39,732 bases of DNA, from NCBI GenBank assembly GCA_016871675.1, contig VHCN01000026.1, positions 1 to 39,732 on the forward strand, in the 5' to 3' direction. The DNA comes from Verrucomicrobiota bacterium (lineage in GTDB: Bacteria; Verrucomicrobiota; Verrucomicrobiia; Limisphaerales; VHCN01). Shown piece after piece: positions 8,647 through 17,960 of this stretch. The translations under genes were made by a program, and so were the position numbers. Every line of letters starts with the position of its first letter. The stretch's first letter is position 1. The notes beneath the pieces are model-generated. The model worked only from the letters and a program-made list of their open reading frames with translations, did no database searches and was not told the origin of the DNA.

Positions 8647-10026
8647 ATGAAAACCAATTCGATCACATCCCCCATGTCCCCCATCACCCGCCGGACGTTT
8701 CTCCGCACCGGTGCCGTGCTCACCGCGGGCGCGGCTGCGCTCTCGCTTCCCGCGCGCGCGCAGGTCAACAAGAACAGCCGGCTGCGCATCTTCCAGATGG
8801 GCGTCGGCGGCATCGGCGGGATGCAGCGCGGCGGCTTGAAGGGCCACCCCATGGTTGAGTGGGCGGGCTTTTGCGACGTGGACCAGCGCGAACTCGACCG
8901 CATCAAGAAGGAGCACGCGAACGCCTGGACGGTGAAGGATTATCGCGAGGCCTTCGCGACGCGCGCGGGTGACTTCGACGCGGCCATCGTGGACGTGCCG
9001 GACTTCCACCACGCGCCGATGATGCTGACCGCGCTCAAGCACAACAAACATCTCTACGGCCAGAAACCGCTCGTGCACCAGCTCGACGAATTGCGCCTGA
9101 TGCGCGACGGCCTCAAGGCCCGCCCCGGACTTGTCACGCAGATGGGCAACCAGCGCGCGTGCAACGCCGGTCGCATGCAGGCCGTGGAAATCCTCAAGCA
9201 CAACGGCCTCGGCAAACCCGTCGAGGCATGGGTCTGGACGGGCAGCGTCTCGCGCGGCACGTATTTCACCGAACCGTGGGCGCCTTACACCGCGGCCAAG
9301 CCCGTGCCCGATTATCTCGACTGGGACCTTTGGCACGGTCCGCTCACGGCCAAGCTGCCATACAGCGAGGACCTCGTCCCGCGCCGGTGGCGGGCGTTCT
9401 GGGAGACGGGCGGCGGCCAGCTCGCCGACTGGGGTTGCCACCTGCTCGACCTGCTTTACTTCGCCTACGACATGCCCGCGCCCGAGGCGGTGATCACGCA
9501 CACGCCGAAGCCTTCCAGCACCGGCCACACGTCGCACAATCAAAGCACCATCACGTATCCCGGCGGCGGACGGTTCGCGCGGGAGAAGTTCGTCGTGCGC
9601 TACAATGACGACGCGTTGCTGCCATCCTTCGCCGCGCTCGGCCTGCCGCCGACGAACGTCGGGGCGAACCATACCATGGTCGTGTGCACCGAGGGCACGT
9701 TGCTGCTTCAGGCCGACGGCAAGATCACCATCTTCCGCAAGGGCAAGGTCGTGACCGACGAGCCGTTGCCTGCCACCGAGCCGCACAACCATTGGAAGGA
9801 CTGGGCCGACAACTGCCTCGGCGCGAAGAAACACTTGTGGACGCCGCTCACCATCGGCTGGCGCATCACGGAACCGGCGCTGCTCGCGACGAAGGCCACG
9901 CGATTCCCGGGCAAGGAACTCCGCTGGGACGCCGCGAACTTCCGCTTCACCAACCACGACCAGGCGAACAAGGAAGTCTTGTCGCGAACGTACCGCGATG
10001 GATTCGCCCCGCCGGCGGTGGGTTGA
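8647..10026 (+). CDS. Tat-exported Gfo/Idh/MocA-family oxidoreductase
   Basis: 459 residues from the ATG at 8647; an alternative ATG at 8674 also keeps the signal. The Tat signal is TRRTFLRTGAVLTAGAAAL followed by ARA-Q. The Rossmann motif is FQMGVGGIGGMQRG, followed by FCDVDQREL. Family elements include DVPDFHHAPMMLTALKHNKHLYGQKP and DYLDWDLWHGP. The substrate domain contains a GGGQLADWGCHLLDLLYFA motif typical of the planctomycete/verrucomicrobial exported clade. Folded export suggests it carries its NAD(P) cofactor to the periplasm. The substrate is unknown; glycoside or sugar oxidation is inferred. It stands after a terminator, so it should have its own promoter, though none was recognised. 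The convergent AKR-like gene begins 113 bases beyond its stop. Confidence 0.92.
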   Translation: MKTNSITSPMSPITRRTFLRTGAVLTAGAAALSLPARAQVNKNSRLRIFQMGVGGIGGMQRGGLKGHPMVEWAGFCDVDQRELDRIKKEHANAWTVKDYREAFATRAGDFDAAIVDVPDFHHAPMMLTALKHNKHLYGQKPLVHQLDELRLMRDGLKARPGLVTQMGNQRACNAGRMQAVEILKHNGLGKPVEAWVWTGSVSRGTYFTEPWAPYTAAKPVPDYLDWDLWHGPLTAKLPYSEDLVPRRWRAFWETGGGQLADWGCHLLDLLYFAYDMPAPEAVITHTPKPSSTGHTSHNQSTITYPGGGRFAREKFVVRYNDDALLPSFAALGLPPTNVGANHTMVVCTEGTLLLQADGKITIFRKGKVVTDEPLPATEPHNHWKDWADNCLGAKKHLWTPLTIGWRITEPALLATKATRFPGKELRWDAANFRFTNHDQANKEVLSRTYRDGFAPPAVG

Positions 10027-10138
10027 TTCCGGGCGCCGAAGCTGGTTTCACGGAAGACAACGAAGGCAACGGAGCGGCTGGACTCGGATTGGGAATCAGC
10101 CCGACCGGCCATCCGGCTGCTCCCCTCGTCCCCCCGCG

Positions 10139-11275
10139 TCACTTCATCGTGCACGTCAGATCACGGCGCGGATCGATGTCCCACCGGCGCGCGACGCCTT
10201 CGAGGTCGGGATTCAGCGGCCAGCGGTCCGCCTGCGCGATGCCGAGGAATTCCGGGTTGCCCCCCTTGAGTTCCATGCATCCCTTGTTGTTGCCGACTTC
10301 CGCGATGAAGTCGCACTCCTCGCGGCTGAGCGTGATCCCGGGCAGCGCCGCGAGTTCGTCCACCTTCGTCTCGATGGATTTGCCGCCGCCGCCCGGTTCC
10401 TGAATCAGCGTGGGCACCACGCTGCGCACCGCGGGCTGCGAGAGATTCCAAAGGCAGGCCAGTTGGAGCAGCGTGACGTTGTGCTTTCGCGCGATGTCGC
10501 GCAGGCGCTCGATCTTCGCGCAACCGGCCTCGACCCAGCCCGCGGGCCGGAACGCGCGGTGATCCTGCGCGCCGAACTTGTGCCCCGGCCGCACGTCGTC
10601 GTGAAACAGCCCGCCGTAATCCACCACGCGCGTGAGCAACCGGATGTCGTGCTTCTCCGCGGCGCGCAGGCTGAGATTCCCCGGCCACGGCTCGAGCGGA
10701 TTCAGGATGATCATCGCCCAGTCGAGCAGCGCGCCGAACCGCTCGAAGCACAGGATGACGTCCAGCGAGAAGCCGTTCGCCGGCCCCGGCGCGACGCCGA
10801 TGCGATCGGTCAGCCCGGCCTCGCGCAGCTTGTCCATCGCCGTCCACACCGCCTCGTGGCTGTAGCCGGTCGAGTCTGGATTGTGGAGCATGAGCAGGTC
10901 GAACTTCGCCGCGCGGCACCGCGCAAGCGACTTCTCCGTGGCCATGCGCAGGTAGCCGGCGTAGTCGCCCGGCTGCCGAAGCTCCGGGTTCGTGAAGCGC
11001 GGATAGCCCTTCGAGCCGTCGCGCTTTCCCGTGTAAATGTCATGGCCGACAAGCCCCGCGAGGCAGTAGCTCTCGCGCGGGATGCCCGCGAGCGCGCGGC
11101 CGGTCATCTCATCCGCGGCGCCGAGCCCATAAGTGTCCGCCGTGATGAACGTCCTCGTGCCCCGGTCGTAGGCGCGCCGGATGACCTGGAGAAAACGCTC
11201 CTCGTCGAGCGCTTCGCCGAAGTTCATGAATCGTCCCCCGCTCCAGATGCCGTGCGCCGTGCGTGTCAGTTCCAT
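10139..11275 (-). CDS. Aldo/keto-reductase-like protein with incomplete catalytic tetrad
   Basis: 378 residues from ATG 11275 (MELTRTAHGIWSGG). The AKR barrel is recognisable: RRAYDRGTRTFITADTYG, ADEMTGRALAG, FDLLMLHNPDS and LLQLACLWNLSQPAVRSVVP. In the family the catalytic tetrad is Asp-Tyr-Lys-His. Here the Asp position reads Ile44 (FITADTYG against the usual FDTADVYG), Tyr49 and His131 are kept, and no Lys is present in the strand YCLAGLVGHD where the TK is expected. Activity is therefore doubtful or altered. It has no signal peptide and is cytoplasmic. It is transcribed divergently from the PQQ-like gene. A longer in-frame extension upstream does not look coding. Confidence 0.85.
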   Translation of the reverse strand: MELTRTAHGIWSGGRFMNFGEALDEERFLQVIRRAYDRGTRTFITADTYGLGAADEMTGRALAGIPRESYCLAGLVGHDIYTGKRDGSKGYPRFTNPELRQPGDYAGYLRMATEKSLARCRAAKFDLLMLHNPDSTGYSHEAVWTAMDKLREAGLTDRIGVAPGPANGFSLDVILCFERFGALLDWAMIILNPLEPWPGNLSLRAAEKHDIRLLTRVVDYGGLFHDDVRPGHKFGAQDHRAFRPAGWVEAGCAKIERLRDIARKHNVTLLQLACLWNLSQPAVRSVVPTLIQEPGGGGKSIETKVDELAALPGITLSREECDFIAEVGNNKGCMELKGGNPEFLGIAQADRWPLNPDLEGVARRWDIDPRRDLTCTMK

Positions 11276-11423
11276 ATAGCACCGCGAATGAAACGCAACG
11301 CGTCTGGTGATGGCAACACCGCTTTTGCCGGACGCGGACCGTCCCTTGTCGCCCGCGAGTCGGACGACGCTTCCAGCCTGTCGCGCAGTTGACACCCACC
11401 AGCGGCTGCCGGACGCTTCCGCC

Positions 11424-12686
11424 GTGTCCGCTTTCCCCTGCATCGCGCGCGTGATCGCCCTGTGCGGGTTCATCGCGGGATGTTCCGCCCGCGCGGCGGA
11501 CAACTTCGACTGGCCGCAATGGCGCGGTCCGAATCGCGACGGCGTCTCCGCGGAAACGAACCTCAATTTCACCTGGCCCCGCGAGGGCCCGCGCCGCGCG
11601 TGGGTCGCAAAGGTCGGCCTCGGCTGGTCCGGCATGTCCGTCGTCGGCAACCGCCTCTACACGATGGGCAACGCCGCCGACCTCGATGCCGTGCTGTGCC
11701 TCGACGCGAACACGGGCCGGCAGCTTTGGGAGTTCAACTACATCTGCGCCACGGCGGACCCCAACGGCTACCACGGCCCGCGCTGCACGCCGACCGTCGA
11801 CGGCCGGCTCGTCTACACCGTCAGCCGGAACGGCGACCTCGCGTGCGTGAACGCCGAGACCGGCGCGCTCGTGTGGAGCCACCAGCTCGTCAACGAATTC
11901 GGCGCGCGCATTCCCAAGTGGGGCTTCGCCGGTTCGCCGCTCGTCGAGGGCGGGCTGCTCCTCGTCGAGACCGGCGCCCGCGGGCGCTCGATGATGGCGT
12001 TTGACAAGCTCACGGGCCGCCCCGTCTGGGCGAACGGCGTGGACACGGCGGCGTATTCGTCGCCCGTCGGGTTCGGTTCGGAGTCGAACCGCTTCGTCGC
12101 CCTGTTCAGCGCAAGCGGCCTGACCGTTCGCGCCGCGCGCGACGGGCGCATCGCGGGCACGTTTCCATGGAGGACGACGTTCGATGTGAACGCGGCCACG
12201 CCCGTCGTCGTGGGCGACAAGCTGTTTCTCTCGTCGGGATACGGAACGGGCTGCGCGATGGTGCAGGTGTCGACGAACGGCGCGTTGAAGCCGCTGTGGA
12301 CCGGCAAGCAGATGCGCAACCACGTGAACTCGTGCGTGGTGTTCAACGACCACCTCTACGGCTTCGACGACAACCAGAACGCGCAGTTCCGCTGCATCAG
12401 CACGGTGAACGGCAACATCCGCTGGACCACGCCTGCGCTGGGCAAGGGCTCCATCATCCTCGCGGGCGACAAGATGATCCTCTACACCGAGCGAGGCCGG
12501 CTCGTGGTGGTCGAGGCGGCGCCGGACACCTACCGCGAGATCGCGTCCGCGCAACTCGTCGGCGGGCGCGACACCTGGGTGCCGCCCGCCCTGTCGCACG
12601 GCAGGCTTTACGTGCGCAGCGCGGAGAATCTGCTGTGCTTCGACCTCTCCACCCGCGAACCGACCCCGGCGAAGAAGGGGAAGTGA
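11424..12686 (+). CDS. Exported PQQ-like beta-propeller protein
   Basis: 420 residues using GTG 11424, chosen because it starts directly before a signal sequence (ARVIALCGFIAGCSARAAD). IAGC could be a lipobox, making this a lipoprotein; cleavage after ARA is the alternative. The mature start FDWPQWRGPNRDG is the hallmark of PQQ-binding-like repeat proteins in this phylum. Propeller blades repeat as DANTGRQLWEF, NAETGALVWSH, DKLTGRPVWAN and STVNGNIRWTT. The fold resembles BamB and quinoprotein dehydrogenases. No PQQ-ligating residues or heme motif could be assigned, so a scaffold or binding role is as likely as an enzyme. The DUF1592 cytochrome gene follows immediately, suggesting a shared transcript and a periplasmic partnership. 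Confidence 0.88.
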   Translation: MSAFPCIARVIALCGFIAGCSARAADNFDWPQWRGPNRDGVSAETNLNFTWPREGPRRAWVAKVGLGWSGMSVVGNRLYTMGNAADLDAVLCLDANTGRQLWEFNYICATADPNGYHGPRCTPTVDGRLVYTVSRNGDLACVNAETGALVWSHQLVNEFGARIPKWGFAGSPLVEGGLLLVETGARGRSMMAFDKLTGRPVWANGVDTAAYSSPVGFGSESNRFVALFSASGLTVRAARDGRIAGTFPWRTTFDVNAATPVVVGDKLFLSSGYGTGCAMVQVSTNGALKPLWTGKQMRNHVNSCVVFNDHLYGFDDNQNAQFRCISTVNGNIRWTTPALGKGSIILAGDKMILYTERGRLVVVEAAPDTYREIASAQLVGGRDTWVPPALSHGRLYVRSAENLLCFDLSTREPTPAKKGK

Positions 12687-12744
12687 GTTGCACCGACACG
12701 CCTCGCTACCTGAAACCACGTCCCGCCAATCCCGTCGAACAGCC

Positions 12745-15114
<2,370 letters not shown>

Positions 15115-15129
15115 CGGCGGCGCCGCGAA

Positions 15130-16152
15130 TCACGCGCGCACGTCCACGAACGTTTTCACGGCGCGATTCCCGGCGGTCATGGACTTCAGCAGGGCGGGCA
15201 GTTCGCTCAAGCCGCACGCGCCGTCCACGAAATCCTTCGCGCGGATCACGCCCGACTCGATGAATTCGAACGCGCGCCGGACCGTGCGCGGGGTGTGATG
15301 GAAACTCGCCTTGAGCGTGAGGCTCGAATAGTGCAGCAGCCCGGTGTCGAGCGTCACGCTCGTGCCCGCCGGGCAGCCGCCGAAGAAGTTCACAAGCCCG
15401 CCCTTGCGCGCGAGGCGCGTCGCGGTTTCCCACACCTCGGGCTTGCCGACAGCCTCGATGACGACGTCGAAGCCGCCGCCACCGCGGCCGGACAGCTCGC
15501 TTTCGAGGTTGCGGTCGCCGCCAACGTCCACCGCGGTCGCACCGAGTCTCGCGGCGGTTTGAAGGCGCCCTTCGCCACGGCCCGCCGCGGTGACGTCGCA
15601 GCCGAGGTGTTTCGCGAGCGCGACGAACATCAACCCGACCGGCCCCGCGCCGATCACGAGCACGCGCTGCCCGGCGCGGAGTTGCGAATCCTCGATGCCG
15701 AGCACGACGCACGCGAGCGGTTCCGTGAGTGCGGCGTCACGAAAGGCTGTGGTGTCGCGCAGTCGCAGCAGGTTTTTCTCGACGAGCCGCGAAGGCACGG
15801 CGATGGACTCCGCATACGCGCCGTTGAGGAAGAGCAGGTCATCGCACAGCGCCTCCTGTCCGCCCCGGCACCACGGGCACTCGCCGCAGGGGGCGGAGTT
15901 CGCGACGACGACGCGGTCGCCGATTCGCCATCCAACCGCGCTCGATTCGGAGATTTCGCCGGCGAGTTCGTGGCCGAACACGGCCGGCGGCCGGATCATC
16001 TTCGCGTGGTAGCCGCGTTTGAAGACCTTCAGGTCGGTGCCGCAGGTGAGCGCGGCCTGGATGCCGATGCGCACCTCGCCCGGCCCGAGCGGCCGCGGAG
16101 CGACTTCCTCGATGCGGACATCTTCCTTCCCATGAAGCACGGCGGCGCGCAT
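15130..16152 (-). CDS. Zinc-dependent medium-chain alcohol dehydrogenase
   Basis: 340 residues from ATG 16152 (MRAAVLHGKEDVRIEEV); an in-frame ATG 18 bases upstream is possible. Catalytic zinc site: C37 (TCGTDLKVF), H61-E62 (FGHELAGEI). Structural zinc: C89, C92, C95 and C103 (CGECPWCRGGQEALC). The NAD(P) Rossmann motif is VLVIGAGPVGLMFVALA. The pattern resembles the sorbitol/threonine dehydrogenase branch, so a polyol or sugar alcohol is a reasonable substrate class, but the sequence does not fix it. It is cytoplasmic. It converges on the DUF1592 gene with 15 bases between stops, and diverges from dedA with a 70-base gap that must hold both promoters. Confidence 0.92.
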   Translation of the reverse strand: MRAAVLHGKEDVRIEEVAPRPLGPGEVRIGIQAALTCGTDLKVFKRGYHAKMIRPPAVFGHELAGEISESSAVGWRIGDRVVVANSAPCGECPWCRGGQEALCDDLLFLNGAYAESIAVPSRLVEKNLLRLRDTTAFRDAALTEPLACVVLGIEDSQLRAGQRVLVIGAGPVGLMFVALAKHLGCDVTAAGRGEGRLQTAARLGATAVDVGGDRNLESELSGRGGGGFDVVIEAVGKPEVWETATRLARKGGLVNFFGGCPAGTSVTLDTGLLHYSSLTLKASFHHTPRTVRRAFEFIESGVIRAKDFVDGACGLSELPALLKSMTAGNRAVKTFVDVRA

Positions 16153-16222
16153 GGGCGGAGTGTGCAACATCGGCCTTGCGTCGCAACGGGTTTCTCGCGC
16201 ACGGTTCGCGCCACGTGACCGC

Positions 16223-16879
16223 ATGGAACTGCTCAAGAAGCTGCTCGACATCGTCCTGCACCTCAACCGGCACCTCGACGCGCTCGTGGGCGAATACGGG
16301 GCGTGGGTTTACGCGATCCTGTTCCTGATCGTGTTCTGCGAGACGGGGCTCGTGGTGACGCCGTTCCTGCCGGGCGACTCGCTGCTGTTCGCCGTGGGCG
16401 CGATCGCGGCGGGCGGGAAGCTCGACGTGTGGCTGGTCAGCGCGTTGCTCATCGCCGCGGCGATCCTCGGCGACACCGTGAACTACGGGGTCGGGAAATT
16501 CGCCGGCGAACGGCTCCAGCGGAAATTCCCGCGGCTCATCAAACCGGAGCATCTCGCGCGCACGCACGAGTTCTTCGAGCGCTACGGCGGCAAGACGATC
16601 ATCATCGCGCGGTTCGTGCCGATCGTGCGGACGTTCGCGCCGTTCGTCGCGGGCGCGGGCAGGATGACCTACGCGCGATTCATGATGTTCAACGTCACGG
16701 GAGCGCTGCTCTGGATCGGGTTGCTGGTGCCCGCGGGTTACTTCTTTGGCACGATGCCGTGGGTGAAGAGGAATTTCTCGTCGGTGATTCTTGCGATCAT
16801 TTTCATCTCCATCCTGCCGGGCGTGTTTGAATTCTGGCGCGAGCGAAGGCGGATCAAGTCGGAGCAGCAGCGTGGATAG
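16223..16879 (+). CDS. DedA-family membrane protein
   Basis: 218 residues. The DedA (SNARE-associated/VTT) features are clear: an acidic/hydrophobic entry GLVVTPFLPGDSLLFAVGAI, then GDTVNYGVGKFAGERL, then FFERYGGKTIIIARFVPIVR and the RTFAPFVAGAGRMTYARF block with its essential arginines. Four to five membrane helices follow, ending in a basic tail (RERRRIKSEQQRG). Family members act as undecaprenyl-phosphate or phospholipid flippases and affect membrane homeostasis. ATG 16223 was chosen because the family N-terminus starts here. nadA starts 55 bases downstream and appears to have its own promoter. Confidence 0.93.
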   Translation: MELLKKLLDIVLHLNRHLDALVGEYGAWVYAILFLIVFCETGLVVTPFLPGDSLLFAVGAIAAGGKLDVWLVSALLIAAAILGDTVNYGVGKFAGERLQRKFPRLIKPEHLARTHEFFERYGGKTIIIARFVPIVRTFAPFVAGAGRMTYARFMMFNVTGALLWIGLLVPAGYFFGTMPWVKRNFSSVILAIIFISILPGVFEFWRERRRIKSEQQRG

Positions 16880-16897
16880 CGGAGGGGAGCCGGGTGA

Positions 16898-16926
16898 TTG
16901 ACGCTCCCGCGGCCGGACACTAACTT
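16898..16926 (+). promoter_or_regulatory. Promoter of nadA, predicting a leaderless transcript
   Basis: TTGACG (16898-16903), a 17-base spacer, then TAACTT (16921-16926). The start codon ATG lies at 16935, only 8 bases after the -10, so transcription should begin at or within a few bases of the ATG. The -10 resembles that of the ncRNA promoter at 20358 (TAGCTT). Confidence 0.55.
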
Positions 16927-16934
16927 GCGCCACG

Positions 16935-17960
16935 ATGATTGACTTGAACGAAGTCCAGCCGCTGCGAACCGGCGCGCCCTCCGTCCGGAAGGGCATGCCG
17001 CGCGCGCAGTTTGACCCGATGGCGGAGGAGATTCGCGAGCTCAAGCGCCGGCTCAACGCCGTCATCCTCGCGCACAACTATCAGGTCCCCGAGATTCAGG
17101 ATGTGGCGGATTACGTCGGCGATTCGCTCGGCCTCTCGCAGCAGGCCGCTGCCACGAGCGCGGACGTGATCGTGTTCTGCGGCGTCCATTTCATGGCGGA
17201 GACGGCGAAGATTTTGAACCCCGGCAAGATCGTGGTGCTGCCGGACAAGGACGCGGGGTGCTCGCTCGAGGAAAGCTGCCCGGCACCGGAGCTGGCCAGG
17301 TTGCAGGCGACCAACCCGAACTTCTACACCATCGCCTACATCAACTGCTCCGCCGCCGTGAAGGCATTGACCGACTGCATCTGCACCAGCGGCAATGCGG
17401 TGAAGATCGTCAATGCCGCGCCGAAGGATCGCGACCTGCTATTCGTGCCGGATGAAAACCTCGGCGCGTGGGTGATGGAGCAGACGGGCCGGCCGATGAC
17501 GTTGTGGCGCGGCAACTGTTACGCGCACGTCGAGTTCCGCCGCGACCAGGTACTCCGCGCGCGCGCGTCGTGGCCGGACGCGAAAATCGTGGTGCATCCC
17601 GAGAGCCTGCGCGAGGTGCGCGAGCTGGCCGACGCGGTGTGCTCGACCGAGAAAATGATCACATGGTGCAGACAGAGCCCGGCCAAGCGGTTCGTCATCG
17701 TCACCGAGTCGGGCATCCTGCACCGCATGCAGAAGGAATGCCCGGACAAGGAATTCTTCTGCGCGCCGGTGTTCGATGTGATGCGGATGCCGACGGACCA
17801 CTGCCGGTGCAGTGAGTGCAAATTCATGAAGCTGAACACGCTCGCGAAGGTGCGCGACTGCATGAAGAACCTTGCGCCGAGGCTGGAACTGCCCGCGGAA
17901 ATCCTCACGCGCGCCCGGGCGCCGATCGAGCGGATGCTGGAGATTTCGGCTGCGCCGTAG
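16935..17960 (+). CDS. nadA: Quinolinate synthase
   Basis: 341 residues, the usual size. It condenses iminoaspartate with dihydroxyacetone phosphate to quinolinate in de novo NAD synthesis, using an oxygen-sensitive [4Fe-4S] cluster. The three cluster cysteines are present by comparison with E. coli NadA: C109 (DAGCSLEESC), C195 (GNCYAHVEF) and C295 (CRCSECKFM). Other conserved blocks: VILAHNYQVPEIQDVADYVGD (substrate site), VHFMAETAKIL, INCSAAVKA and VHPESLREV. The partner genes nadB and nadC are not in this window. A promoter 8 bases upstream suggests leaderless translation, in keeping with the lack of a Shine-Dalgarno. The 3' end overlaps the opposite-strand cyclase gene by 56 bases. Confidence 0.97.
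   Translation: MIDLNEVQPLRTGAPSVRKGMPRAQFDPMAEEIRELKRRLNAVILAHNYQVPEIQDVADYVGDSLGLSQQAAATSADVIVFCGVHFMAETAKILNPGKIVVLPDKDAGCSLEESCPAPELARLQATNPNFYTIAYINCSAAVKALTDCICTSGNAVKIVNAAPKDRDLLFVPDENLGAWVMEQTGRPMTLWRGNCYAHVEFRRDQVLRARASWPDAKIVVHPESLREVRELADAVCSTEKMITWCRQSPAKRFVIVTESGILHRMQKECPDKEFFCAPVFDVMRMPTDHCRCSECKFMKLNTLAKVRDCMKNLAPRLELPAEILTRARAPIERMLEISAAP

Noticed and set aside
10027-10138. Terminator between the convergent Gfo/Idh and AKR-like genes
   Set aside because: Only weak GC-rich complementarity and no T-tract on either strand.
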